Positions 9,471 to 18,045 of a DNA stretch of 64,000 nucleotides are shown here, piece after piece (positions within the stretch are counted from its first letter, which is position 1; each line of letters starts with the position of its first letter). The notes beneath the pieces are model-generated. The model ran no database searches and was not told the DNA's origin. It saw nothing but the letters and a program-made list of their open reading frames with translations. The DNA is from Variovorax guangxiensis (GTDB taxonomy: Bacteria; Pseudomonadota; Gammaproteobacteria; Burkholderiales; Burkholderiaceae_C): the NCBI RefSeq assembly GCF_003952165.1, contig NZ_RXFT01000006.1, positions 310,001 to 374,000 on the forward strand. Reading direction: 5' to 3'. Made by a program: the position numbers and the translations under genes.

Positions 9471-10400
9471 TCAGAGTTGGCGCGCCAGGCGTGGGTCCAG
9501 CGCGTCGCGCAGGCCGTCGCCCAGCAGGTTGATGGCCAGCACCGTGGCCGCCAACAGCAGCCCCGGGTACAGGATGATGTGGAACGCCACTGCCACGAAG
9601 TTGCGGCCCTCGGCCATCATGTTCCCCCAGCTCGGCGTCTGCGAGGGCACGCCCACGCCGAGGAAGGAGAGCGCAGCTTCGGTCAGCACGGCGGCCGCGG
9701 CCACGAAGGTGGCCTGCACGATCAGCGGCGCCACGGTGTTCGGCAGCACGTGGCGCACCAGGATCACCGGAAGGCGCGTGCCCACCGCATGCGCGGCCTC
9801 CACGAAGAGCTGCTCGCGCAGCGTGAGCGCCAGCGAGCGCACCAGCCGCACCACGCGCGGAATCTCAGGCACCGTGATGGCGATGATCACCGTCGTGAGG
9901 CTGGCGCGCGTGACCGCCATCAGCGCGATGGCCAGCAGGATGCCCGGAATGGCCATGAGCCCGTCCATCACGCGCATGATCGGTCCGTCCGCCCAGCGCA
10001 CGAAGCCCGCCACCAGGCCGAGCGCGACGCCGAAGAAGGTGGCCAGCAGCGCCACCGAGGCGCCCACGATCATCGACACCCGCCCGCCCCACACGGCCCG
10101 GCTGAACACGTCGCGGCCCAGCGCGTCGGTGCCGAACCAGTGCTCGGCCGAGGGCAGCTGCATGCGCGCGAGCGGGTCGATGTCCTGCGGGTCGTGCGTG
10201 GCGATCCAGGGCGCGGCAATGGAAAGCGCCGCCACCGCGATCAGCAGCAGCGCGCCGACGATCAGCGTCGGGTGCTTGCGCAGCCAGCGCAGGCGCGGCG
10301 GAACGAAGGGGGCCTCGGCCGGCGGCGCGGCTGCCGGGGTGGCGGCTGTAGCAGGCGTCGCGGGCACATCGATGTCGCTCATGGGAAGTACGGAGGACAT
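9471..10400 (-). CDS. dppC: Peptide ABC transporter permease, DppC-type
   Basis: The 309-aa inner-membrane protein has an Ala/Pro-rich N-terminal cytoplasmic stretch of about 35 residues. One transmembrane helix ([20 protein letters not shown]) follows, then the binding-protein-dependent permease domain with five further helices and the family sequence [15 protein letters not shown] and the EAA-loop region [20 protein letters not shown]. It pairs with the DppB-like permease 7 bases upstream. Two ATGs (10400 and 10382) are possible starts; neither has a clear ribosome-binding site, suggesting coupling to dppB translation. Confidence 0.9.
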   Translation of the reverse strand: MSSVLPMSDIDVPATPATAATPAAAPPAEAPFVPPRLRWLRKHPTLIVGALLLIAVAALSIAAPWIATHDPQDIDPLARMQLPSAEHWFGTDALGRDVFSRAVWGGRVSMIVGASVALLATFFGVALGLVAGFVRWADGPIMRVMDGLMAIPGILLAIALMAVTRASLTTVIIAITVPEIPRVVRLVRSLALTLREQLFVEAAHAVGTRLPVILVRHVLPNTVAPLIVQATFVAAAAVLTEAALSFLGVGVPSQTPSWGNMMAEGRNFVAVAFHIILYPGLLLAATVLAINLLGDGLRDALDPRLARQL

Positions 10401-10407
10401 GGGTGGT

Positions 10408-11343
10408 TCAGTACTGGATGCGCGGATCGAAGAGCCGGTAGCTCAGGTCGATCAGCAGGTTGATCAGCACGTACACGCCCGCCGACAGCAGCAGCACGCT
10501 CTGGATCACCGGGTAGTCGTGCCGCTGCACCGAGTCGATCACCAGCCGGCCCACGCCGGGAATGGCGAACACCGTCTCGGTGACCACCACGCCGCCGATC
10601 AGCAGCGCGATGCCTGCGCCCACGGTGGTGGCGATGGGAATGGCCGCGTTGCGCAGCGCATGGCCCAGCACCGGCAGCACGCCCAGGCCCTTGGCCCGGG
10701 CGGTGCGGATGTAGTCCTCGTGCAGCACTTCGAGCACGGTGGCGCGCGTCATGCGCGTCACCAGCGCGATGTAGACCAGGGCGAGGTTCACGCAGGGCAG
10801 CACCAGCGAGCGCAGCCACTCGCCCGGGCCTTCGGCGAAGCGCACGTAGCCCTGCACCGGAAACCACGGCAGCTGGATCGCGAAGCTGTAGACCAGCAGG
10901 TAGCCCACCAGGAACACGGGCACCGAGAAGGCCAGCACCGCGAAGAGCATCACCAGCCGGTCGATCCAGCTGCCCGCGCGGTAGGCCGCGAGCGTGCCCA
11001 GCGGCACCGACACCACCAGCGTGATGAGCATCGTCAGCGCGGCGATCGACGCCGTGGGCTCCAGCCGCTGGCCCAGCAGCTGCGTGACAGGCATCTGCGT
11101 GAAGATCGAGGTGCCCAGGTCGCCGGTGAAGAGCTTGCCGATCCACAGGCCGAACTGCTGCCACAGCGGCAGGTTCAGGCCCAGCGCGGCACGCAGCTTC
11201 TCGATGTCTTCGGTGGTGGCGAGGTCGCCCGCGATGAGCGCGGCCGGGTCGCCCGGCGAAAGATGGATCAGCAGGAACACCACCACGGCCACCACCGCCA
11301 TGACGGGCAGGGTCGCGATGAAGCGTCGAACGATGTAGCCCAT
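10408..11343 (-). CDS. dppB: Peptide ABC transporter permease, DppB-type
   Basis: The 311-aa permease begins with the family opening MGYIVRRFIATLPVMAVV and contains HLSPGDPAALIAG, the periplasmic loop and six predicted helices, with the EAA-type loop RTARAKGLGVLPVLGHALRN. The start has an excellent GGAGGGA 7 bases upstream. It lies 19 bases behind the binding-protein gene and forms the translocation pore with the DppC-like subunit. Confidence 0.92.
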   Translation of the reverse strand: MGYIVRRFIATLPVMAVVAVVVFLLIHLSPGDPAALIAGDLATTEDIEKLRAALGLNLPLWQQFGLWIGKLFTGDLGTSIFTQMPVTQLLGQRLEPTASIAALTMLITLVVSVPLGTLAAYRAGSWIDRLVMLFAVLAFSVPVFLVGYLLVYSFAIQLPWFPVQGYVRFAEGPGEWLRSLVLPCVNLALVYIALVTRMTRATVLEVLHEDYIRTARAKGLGVLPVLGHALRNAAIPIATTVGAGIALLIGGVVVTETVFAIPGVGRLVIDSVQRHDYPVIQSVLLLSAGVYVLINLLIDLSYRLFDPRIQY

Positions 11344-11362
11344 GGCGGTGTCCCTCCGGCCC

Positions 11363-12955
11363 TTACTGCCTGTCGAGCGCCCAGACCGTCGGCATGCCGG
11401 ACCAGAGCTTGTCCAGGCCCTTCAGGCTGGTGCGCGCGGCGAAGGCGGCCGAGTACTGGCCGGCGTTGATGTAGGGCACTGCTTCGTATGCGCGGGCCTG
11501 GAAGGCGTCGAGCAGTTCCTTGCGCTTGGCGGGCACCGTCTCCTTCAGCCAGGCGGTGCGCAGGTCGTCCAGTTGCTTGTCGCATGGCCAGCCGGGCAGG
11601 GTGTTGCCGCAGGCCGCGCTCAGGTAGGCGTTGCTGATGGGCGAGTTGGCGTCGAATTCGCCGGCCACGGTGACGTACATGTTCCAGCCGCCCGCGTCGG
11701 GTGCGTCGCGCTTGGCGCGGCGCGCGCCGATGGAGGCCCAGTCCATGGTCTGGGCGTCGACGTTCAGGCCGATGCTCTTCATCGTCTGCGCGGCCATCAG
11801 CGCCTCTGCGTTCAGGTAGGGCACGTCGCTGGGCACCAGCAGCACCACCTTCTCGCCCTTGTAGCCGGCGTCGGCGAGCATCTTCTTGGCCTTGGCGACG
11901 TCGGCCTTGCGGTAGGGCTCGGCGCCGGCCGCGGTGTCGTTGGGGCTGCCGCAGATGAAGTAGGTGGCGCAGTAGGCCATGCGCATGTCCAGCGGGAAGC
12001 CCATGGCCGCCATGAAGCGCTCCTGGCTCACGGCCTGCATCAGCGCCTGGCGCACCTTCGGGTTGTTGAAGGGCGGATGCAGCTGGTTCATCACCAGGAA
12101 GCCCTGGTAGGCGCCGCCGGAGCCGATCTTCACGCCCGTGTCGGTGCGCAGCGGCGCGATGTAGTCGGGCGGCAGCTGCTCGATGATGTCGACCTCGCCG
12201 CGCTTGAGGGCGGCCACTGCGCTGTTGGCATCGGGCAGGTAGAGCCACTCGACTCGGTCGAAGTTGCTCTTCTTGCTGCCGGCCAGGCCGCTGGGCGGCT
12301 CACTGCGCGCCACGTAGTTGGGGTTGCGCACGAACACCGCCTTGTTGCCCGGCACCCATTCGTCGCGCTTGAAGACGTAGGGGCCCGAGCCCAGCACTTC
12401 GGTCAGCGGCGCGGTGGCGGGCATCTTCGCCAGCCGCTCGGGCAGCACCACCGGCGGAAAGCCCGAGGGCTTGGCCAGCGCATCGAGCACCATGCCGAAG
12501 GGCTCGGCGAGCGTGAGCGTGAAGCTGCGCGCGTCGGTGGCCTTCCATTCGGCGCCGCTGGCCGTCATGGCGCGGCCCAGGCTGTCGCGCGCGGCCCAGC
12601 GCTGCAGCGAAGCGACCGCGTCGGCCGAGGTGACGGCGCTGCCGTCGGAGAACTTGAGGTTGGGGCGCAGCGTGAAGCTCCACTGCTTGCCGTCCTTCGA
12701 GGCGGTGTACTTCTCCACCATCTGCGGCTGCGGCTTGCCGCTCGCGTCCTGCGCGAAGAGCGTGTCGTACACCATGTAGCCGAAGTTGCGCGAGATGTAG
12801 GCGGTGGTGAAGGTCGGGTCGAGGATCTTCAGGTCGGCATGCGCCACCACCTTCAGCGTCTTGGGCTGCGGCGTCTGGGCATGCGCGGGAAGGCTCGCCG
12901 CGAAGGCGGTGGAAAGGGCCAGGGCGGCGAGAGCGCCAAGCGTCCGTCGTTTCAT
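11363..12955 (-). CDS. dppA: Peptide ABC transporter periplasmic substrate-binding protein
   Basis: This 530-aa SBP family 5 protein has a Sec signal peptide (MKRRTLGALAALALSTAFAASLPAHA-QT). Downstream it shows the typical motifs FTTAYISRNFGYMVYDTL, SFTLRPNLKFSDGSAVTSAD and VEWLYLPDANSAVAALKRGEVDI. Family 5 proteins bind di- and oligopeptides, nickel complexes, glutathione or opine-like compounds, so peptide specificity is only likely. CGGAGAA precedes the ATG. It follows the M81 gene by 49 bases and is the first of the five transporter genes. Confidence 0.92.
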   Translation of the reverse strand: MKRRTLGALAALALSTAFAASLPAHAQTPQPKTLKVVAHADLKILDPTFTTAYISRNFGYMVYDTLFAQDASGKPQPQMVEKYTASKDGKQWSFTLRPNLKFSDGSAVTSADAVASLQRWAARDSLGRAMTASGAEWKATDARSFTLTLAEPFGMVLDALAKPSGFPPVVLPERLAKMPATAPLTEVLGSGPYVFKRDEWVPGNKAVFVRNPNYVARSEPPSGLAGSKKSNFDRVEWLYLPDANSAVAALKRGEVDIIEQLPPDYIAPLRTDTGVKIGSGGAYQGFLVMNQLHPPFNNPKVRQALMQAVSQERFMAAMGFPLDMRMAYCATYFICGSPNDTAAGAEPYRKADVAKAKKMLADAGYKGEKVVLLVPSDVPYLNAEALMAAQTMKSIGLNVDAQTMDWASIGARRAKRDAPDAGGWNMYVTVAGEFDANSPISNAYLSAACGNTLPGWPCDKQLDDLRTAWLKETVPAKRKELLDAFQARAYEAVPYINAGQYSAAFAARTSLKGLDKLWSGMPTVWALDRQ

Positions 12956-13004
12956 CGTCGGTTCTCCGGTGAGGGCAGGCAGCAGAAAAAAAGGAAGGAA
13001 AGGC

Positions 13005-14456
13005 TCAGGCCGCGACGCCGATCGGCCACTTGGGCAGGCGGGCCTTGCGATACGGCAGCGTGTTCAGGTCGAGCGTGACGGCGCCCGGCGCGCCCGCGTA
13101 GATGACGTGCTTCGCCACCTTGGAATACGACGCGTAGAAATGCTGGGAGGACTTCACGACGATGATCTTCTTCGCAGCGAGGTCGCAACCGAGCTGCGTG
13201 AACAGGTCGGTGCCCATCGCCTGGTTGCGCAGCGTGATCAGCACGATCTCGATGCCGTTGGCCTCGACCAGCGCGCTGTCGCCCATCAGCGTGGGCGTGC
13301 CGGCCAGGCCGGTCATCACCAGGTCGTGCTTCAGAGCCTTCACGGTGCATTCGAGGTCGAGCGGGTCGCCGGAAAGCGGGCTGATCTTGCCGCCGATGCG
13401 CATCGGCAGCTTCGCGCCCACGCCCGCGTCGAATGCGATGCGCACCGCGATCGGGTCCCACAGCGGGCCCAGTGCCGCGTTGGCAATGCCGCGCTCCACC
13501 ATGCGGCGCAGGATGAAAGTGGAGTCGCTGGCCGCGCCGCCGCCGGGGTTGTCGGCGCCGTCGGAGATCACCACCGGGCCGCCGTCGAAGGCCAGGGCCT
13601 CGTCGAGCGATGCGTCGATGCCGGGGTAGTTCACGGTGAGGCCGTCGCGCATGGCGATGACCTCGTCGGCGAGCTGGCGCGCCAGCATGTCGGCCTTCGC
13701 CTTGTCGCCGTCGGTGTAGACCAGCACCTTGGTGCCCATCTCGGGCACGTCGCCCCACGAGAAGCCGTGCGTGAGCGAGATCGAGAGCACGCCGTTCTTT
13801 CCTTCGAGCGACTGCATGCGCTCGACGAAGCCGCGCGCCGGCTGGCGCGAGGTGTGCACCGTGACGATCATGTCGCAGTCGACCACCGCCGCTACCGGCC
13901 GCACCTTGCCCTCGACCGTGGCGGCGCAGATGTCGACCAGCTCCAGGCCGCGTTCGAGCACGTCGGTGTGCGGGTACTCCTTGAAGGAGATCATCACGTT
14001 CGCGTTGGAGATCATCTCCGGCGTGAGGTGGTTGTGCGGATCGAGCTCCGCGCCGATCACCACGTCGGGACCGACGATCTGCCGCACGCGCGCCAGCAGG
14101 TCGCCCTCGCAGTCGTCGTAGCCGTCGGCCACCATCGCGCCGTGCAGGCCGAGCAGCACCATGTCGACCGGCAGCACCGCGCGCAGGTCGTTCAGCAGCT
14201 CGTCGCGCAGCGTCTCGTAGGCGTGGCGCGTGGTGGTGCCGCTGGGCTGCGCGCCGGCCACCATGCCCTCGAACAGGGTCCAGCCCTTGTCGGCGCCGCG
14301 CATGCGCGCGGCCCACAGCGGGCCCGAGAACAGCGTCATCGCCTCGGGGTGCTTGCCGGCGGGGAAGTAGCCACGGTCCTTGAAGGAGGCGAGGCCCGTC
14401 GGCATCGGGCCGAAGGTGTTGGTTTCGGTGGCAAGGGAAGCACTGAAGACGCGCAT
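13005..14456 (-). CDS. M81-family metallopeptidase (MlrC-like)
   Basis: The 483-aa protein starts MRVFSASLATETNTFGP and contains the M81 zinc-site positions: Glu in ETNTF near residue 11, the Asp-x-His of ELDPHNHL, and the His of KEYPHTD. LLGLHGAMVADG and the C-terminal MlrC half (ISDGADNPGGGAASDS, GKISPLSGDPLDLE) are also present. The founding member MlrC opens linearised microcystin, a D-amino-acid-rich peptide; most relatives have unknown substrates. The ATG at 14456 is chosen because conserved sequence begins there. It lies between the FAD oxidoreductase (49 bases) and the peptide-binding protein (49 bases). A second M81 protein lies at 57566-59038. Confidence 0.9.
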   Translation of the reverse strand: MRVFSASLATETNTFGPMPTGLASFKDRGYFPAGKHPEAMTLFSGPLWAARMRGADKGWTLFEGMVAGAQPSGTTTRHAYETLRDELLNDLRAVLPVDMVLLGLHGAMVADGYDDCEGDLLARVRQIVGPDVVIGAELDPHNHLTPEMISNANVMISFKEYPHTDVLERGLELVDICAATVEGKVRPVAAVVDCDMIVTVHTSRQPARGFVERMQSLEGKNGVLSISLTHGFSWGDVPEMGTKVLVYTDGDKAKADMLARQLADEVIAMRDGLTVNYPGIDASLDEALAFDGGPVVISDGADNPGGGAASDSTFILRRMVERGIANAALGPLWDPIAVRIAFDAGVGAKLPMRIGGKISPLSGDPLDLECTVKALKHDLVMTGLAGTPTLMGDSALVEANGIEIVLITLRNQAMGTDLFTQLGCDLAAKKIIVVKSSQHFYASYSKVAKHVIYAGAPGAVTLDLNTLPYRKARLPKWPIGVAA

Positions 14457-14505
14457 GGTCGGACCTCGTGGGGTGGTTCTGTTGTGTTGTTGGAGCAGGC
14501 CGGGC

Positions 14506-15663
14506 TCAGCCCGCGGCCGTGCGCAGCCGCTGGGGGCCCAGCATTTCCGCCGTGAGCCCGAAGGAGGCGATGCGCTCGGGCAGCGGCAGTCCGCGCGCGA
14601 GCGCGGCGCAGGCTTCGCCCATGGCGGCCGATGTCTGGATGCCGTAGCCGCCTTGCGCCGCCACCCAGAAGAAGCCGGGCACGCCGGGCTCGAAGCCGCC
14701 GACCAGGTCGCCGTCGGCCACGAAGGAACGCAGGCCGGCCCAGGTGCGCGTGGGGCGGCGGATGGCGAGCGTGGTCGCTTCCTCGATGCGGTGCATGGCG
14801 ATGGCGATGTCCATCTCCTCGGGCTGCACGTCCTGCGGCTCGACCGGGTCTGCGTTGGCCGGCGAGCCCAGCAGCATGCCGGCGTCGGGCTTGATGTACC
14901 AGCCTTCGTCGGCGCCGAACACCATGGGCCAGTGCGCCACGCTCTGGCCCTCGGGCGGCGCGAAGATGAATGCCGAGCGGCGACGCGGCTCGATGCCAAG
15001 CGGCGGCACACCGGCCATTTGGGCGATGGTGTCGACCCATGCGCCGGCCGCGTTGAGCACCACGGACGCTTCGTAGATTGCGCCGCCGGCTTCCACGCGC
15101 CAGCGATCGCCCTTGCGCTCGATGGCCGTCACGCCTGCATCGCACACCAGCTTGCCGCCCGCGCGACGCATGCCGCGCAGGTAGCCCTGGTGGATGGCGT
15201 GCACGTCCATGTCGGATGCATCGGGCTCGTAGACGGCGCCCTGCACCTGCTCGGGGCGCAAGGCCGGCACCATCTCGCACGCCTCTTCACCGCTCAGGCG
15301 CGAGGCGCCAGTGTTCATGTCGCGCAGCACCTGCCAGTGGGCTTCGAGCTCGGCCATGTGCTCGGCGCCGGCGACCATCATCGCACCGCGCGGCGTGAGC
15401 AGCGGGTGCTCGCTGAAGCCTTCGGGCGGATGCTCGAGGAAGGCCCGGCTCGCCATGGTGAGGGCGCGCACCTGCGCGGTGCCGTAGCTCTCCATGAAGA
15501 GGGCGGCGGAGCGGCCGGTGGAGTGGTAGCCCGGCTGCGATTCGCGCTCGAGAAGGATCACGCGTGCGTGCGGCGCAAGCCAGTGGGCCACCGAGGCCCC
15601 GGCGATGCCGCCGCCGATCACGAGGAAGTCAGCCACGACGGGCTCTGCAGTGCTGGAAGTCAT
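14506..15663 (-). CDS. FAD-dependent oxidoreductase, D-amino acid oxidase/DadA superfamily
   Basis: The 385-aa protein opens with the FAD loop FLVIGGGIAGASVAHWL and acidic strand end VILLERES. The downstream GYHSTGRSAALFMESYG and the C-terminal FWVAAQGGYGIQTSAAMGEA are typical of glycine/D-amino acid oxidases of the DAO fold. It is the first gene of the minus-strand operon ending with the D-aminoacylase, so a plausible task is oxidising D-amino acids released by that enzyme; this is inference from context. No strong ribosome-binding site precedes ATG 15663. The promoter region upstream holds three operator-like palindromes. Confidence 0.88.
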   Translation of the reverse strand: MTSSTAEPVVADFLVIGGGIAGASVAHWLAPHARVILLERESQPGYHSTGRSAALFMESYGTAQVRALTMASRAFLEHPPEGFSEHPLLTPRGAMMVAGAEHMAELEAHWQVLRDMNTGASRLSGEEACEMVPALRPEQVQGAVYEPDASDMDVHAIHQGYLRGMRRAGGKLVCDAGVTAIERKGDRWRVEAGGAIYEASVVLNAAGAWVDTIAQMAGVPPLGIEPRRRSAFIFAPPEGQSVAHWPMVFGADEGWYIKPDAGMLLGSPANADPVEPQDVQPEEMDIAIAMHRIEEATTLAIRRPTRTWAGLRSFVADGDLVGGFEPGVPGFFWVAAQGGYGIQTSAAMGEACAALARGLPLPERIASFGLTAEMLGPQRLRTAAG

Positions 15664-15686
15664 CGGCGAAAAGTGTAGGAAGAAAT

Positions 15687-15700
15687 TTGCGGATACGCAA
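15687..15700. promoter_or_regulatory. Operator-like palindrome, proximal to the FAD oxidoreductase operon
   Basis: TTGCGGATACGCAA has arms TTGCG and CGCAA around GATA and lies 24 bases upstream of the oxidoreductase ATG. It matches the two palindromes at 15752-15780 in arm sequence and spacing. Position suggests control of the minus-strand operon by the divergently encoded XRE-cupin protein. Confidence 0.6.
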
Positions 15701-15751
15701 ATTGATTCGGGGGTGCCAAGGGGAAACCATGATGCACCGTGCTGGTGAAAT

Positions 15752-15780
15752 TTGCGTTCGCGCAATTTGCGTATACGCAA
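15752..15780. promoter_or_regulatory. Tandem operator-like palindromes in front of the XRE-cupin regulator gene
   Basis: TTGCGTTCGCGCAA (15752-15765) and the perfect palindrome TTGCGTATACGCAA (15767-15780) are separated by one base, so their centres are 15 bases apart. Both share TTGCG-N4-CGCAA with the site at 15687-15700, whose centre lies 65 bases from the nearer one. They sit about 86 bases before the proposed GTG start of the regulator, which suggests autoregulation and looping or cooperative binding across the divergent promoter region. Confidence 0.65.
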
Positions 15781-15865
15781 CTTCCGGGCCCGGGTCACGC
15801 GGGTTGGCATGGATGGCGCCCCTCTCGGCTGGCAGAATCTGCGGCACCACAAGAGAAAGCCAAGC

Positions 15866-16642
15866 GTGAATCCACACACAGGGACCAAGACGGGAACGAA
15901 GCCCAGGGACGAGCCGCCCACGCTGGACCGCGCCACCTTCGGCAACCGCCTGCGCGCCGCGCGCAAGCGCTTCGGCTGGACGCTGGCGCAGCTGGCCGAG
16001 CGCTCGGGCGTGTCGATCACCACCATCTCGCGCGCCGAACGCGGCCAGCTCGCGCTGGGCTACGAGAACTTCACCGCGCTGGGCCGTGCGCTCGACATGG
16101 ACATGAACGCCATGTTCGCGGGCGCCGGCGTCAAGCCCGCGCAGCTCGACGGGCCGGTGGTCACGCGCGCGGGCAAGGGTGTGGTCTACAAGGGGCTGTC
16201 CATCGCCTACGAGTTCCTCGGTACCACCGCGGCAGGCAAGCAGATGAGCCCCATCGTCGGCACGGTGCACGCGCGCAAGATCCACGGTCCGGAAGACTTC
16301 GTGCGGCATGGCGGCGAGGAGTTCGCCTATGTGCTCTCCGGCGAGATCGAGGTGCACTTCGACAACGGCGAGGTGGTGCGCATGGCGAAGGGCGATTCGC
16401 TCTACTTCGACAGCCGCCTGGGCCACGCGTACATCAGCGTGAGCCGGCAACTGGCGCGCATCGTCGGCATGACCATCGGTGAGAGCGGGCACATGCAGTC
16501 GGCCCGGGAGGGAGAGGGGCGCGCCATGCCGGCACCGGTCGCCCTCAAGAGCGAGAGGTCCGTTGCGTCGGCGTTGCCCGTGAAGGCGTCGAGGGGGCAG
16601 TCGAAGTCCGCTCGGAAAGCCGCAGCAACAAGGGGCGCATAG
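15866..16642 (+). CDS. XRE-family transcriptional regulator with cupin domain
   Basis: An N-terminal helix-turn-helix (FGNRLRAARKRFGWTLAQLA then GVSITTISRAERGQ) is followed by a cupin sensor domain (HGGEEFAYVLSGEIEVHFD, then GDSLYFDSRLGHAYISVS) and an Ala/Lys/Arg-rich tail. XRE-cupin proteins sense small metabolites and usually control neighbouring catabolic genes. It is divergent from the operon running from the FAD oxidoreductase to the D-aminoacylase, with three shared palindromes between them. The GTG at 15866 (258 aa) is my choice; an in-frame ATG at 15809 lacks a ribosome-binding site, and the frame further upstream runs through the palindromes. Confidence 0.88.
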   Translation: MNPHTGTKTGTKPRDEPPTLDRATFGNRLRAARKRFGWTLAQLAERSGVSITTISRAERGQLALGYENFTALGRALDMDMNAMFAGAGVKPAQLDGPVVTRAGKGVVYKGLSIAYEFLGTTAAGKQMSPIVGTVHARKIHGPEDFVRHGGEEFAYVLSGEIEVHFDNGEVVRMAKGDSLYFDSRLGHAYISVSRQLARIVGMTIGESGHMQSAREGEGRAMPAPVALKSERSVASALPVKASRGQSKSARKAAATRGA

Positions 16643-16728
16643 CCGCCCTGGGCCGTGTCTCCGATTTGCTCGCCGCGCGAGGCCGCATGGCTATGCTGTG
16701 CGCCGTCATCCACTCCAGAGAAAAGACC

Positions 16729-17994
16729 ATGACCTCGCGTTTGCCTTCATTCCCGCTTCGCTCCATGGCCCTGGCCTGCGGCCTTGTGCTCGGCGCCGCT
16801 GCCGCCCACGCCGCACCCGACGCGAAGCTGCTCGCCGCCGCCGAGAAGGCGCAGCCCGCGGTGATCGACAACCTCAAGGAGATGGTGTTGATCGAATCGG
16901 GCAGCCTCAACGTCGACGGCCTGCTCAAGATGGCCGACGTGGTGGAAGGGCGCCTGAAGGCGGCCGGCTTCAAGACCGAGCGCCGCAAGGCCACGGCCGG
17001 CGCGGGCGCCGACATCGTGATCGGCACGCTCAAGGGCACGGGCAAGCGCAAGATCATGCTGCAGGGCCACATGGACACGGTGTACGCGCCGGGCATCCTC
17101 GGCAGCCAGCCCTACAAGGTCGACGGCAACCGCATCTATGGTCCCGGCATCGCCGACGACAAGGGCGGCCTCGCGGTCATGCTGGCGTCGCTGAAGATCC
17201 TGGCCGATGCCGGCTGGCGCGACTACGACACGCTCACCGTGCTCATGAACCCCGACGAGGAAGTGGGCTCGCTCGGCTCCGGCGAGCTGATCGCGACCAT
17301 GGCCGACCAGCACGACACGGTGCTGTCCTTCGAGCCGACGGTGGCGAAGTCGGTGGTCAAGGGCGAGTCGCTGCTGCTCGGCGCGGCCGGCATCGCCACC
17401 GCCACGCTCGAGGTGAAGGGCCGCGCGTCGCATGCGGGTGCGGCGCCCGAACTGGGCCGCAATGCGCTGTACGAGCTCTCGTACCAGATGCTGCAGACCA
17501 AGGACCTCGCCAAGGACATTCCCGGCGCCACGCTCAACTGGACCGTGGCCCGCGCCACCGGTCCGCTCAACCAGATCACCGAAAAAGCGCAGGCGCAGGG
17601 CGACATCCGCATCACGCAGCCCGGCGCCGAGAAGAAGCTCGCCGAGGCGCTGCAGGCGAAGATCGCGTCGGGCAAGCTGATTCCCGACACCGAGACCACG
17701 GTGAAGGTGGAAGTGGGCCGCCCGGCCTTCATCGCGGGCGACAAGGGCCGCGCGCTGGCCGAGAAGGCGCAGGCCATCTACAAGGAAATCGACCGCGACC
17801 TCGCGCTGACGCCCATGACCGGCGGCGGCACCGACGCGGGCTACGCGGGCCGCTCGGGCAAGGCCACGGTGGTGGAGAGCTTCGGCCTCGCTGGCTTCGG
17901 CTACCACGCACGCGACGAGTACATCGAAGCCGACTCGATCGTGCCGCGCCTGTACCTCGTCACGCGCCTGCTGACCGAGATCGGCAAGAACTGA
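16729..17994 (+). CDS. Exported M20 metallopeptidase, carboxypeptidase G2-like
   Basis: The 421-aa protein has a Sec signal peptide (cleavage near AAAAHA-AP). It also has M20 dizinc positions: His in LQGHMDTVY, Asp in IADDKGGLAVM, Glu-Glu in MNPDEEVGSLGS, Glu/Asp in SFEPTV and His in FGYHARDEY. The dimerisation insert holds the His of KGRASHAGAAPE. Length and order match glutamate carboxypeptidases (CPG2), which remove C-terminal Glu or similar residues in the periplasm. It follows the XRE-cupin gene by 86 bases on the same strand. Context suggests trimming of peptides before import, which is inference. Confidence 0.9.
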   Translation: MTSRLPSFPLRSMALACGLVLGAAAAHAAPDAKLLAAAEKAQPAVIDNLKEMVLIESGSLNVDGLLKMADVVEGRLKAAGFKTERRKATAGAGADIVIGTLKGTGKRKIMLQGHMDTVYAPGILGSQPYKVDGNRIYGPGIADDKGGLAVMLASLKILADAGWRDYDTLTVLMNPDEEVGSLGSGELIATMADQHDTVLSFEPTVAKSVVKGESLLLGAAGIATATLEVKGRASHAGAAPELGRNALYELSYQMLQTKDLAKDIPGATLNWTVARATGPLNQITEKAQAQGDIRITQPGAEKKLAEALQAKIASGKLIPDTETTVKVEVGRPAFIAGDKGRALAEKAQAIYKEIDRDLALTPMTGGGTDAGYAGRSGKATVVESFGLAGFGYHARDEYIEADSIVPRLYLVTRLLTEIGKN

Positions 17995-18045
17995 GGCTGC
18001 GGATAGGCGCCACCGCGACGGTGCAGTCGAGGCGGCGCGGGCGCG

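Noticed and set aside
13005..14456. Genuine microcystin degradation (mlr) cluster
   Set aside because: MlrC-like sequence is present, but no MlrA, MlrB or MlrD homologue was recognised, and M81 proteins are widespread without that role.
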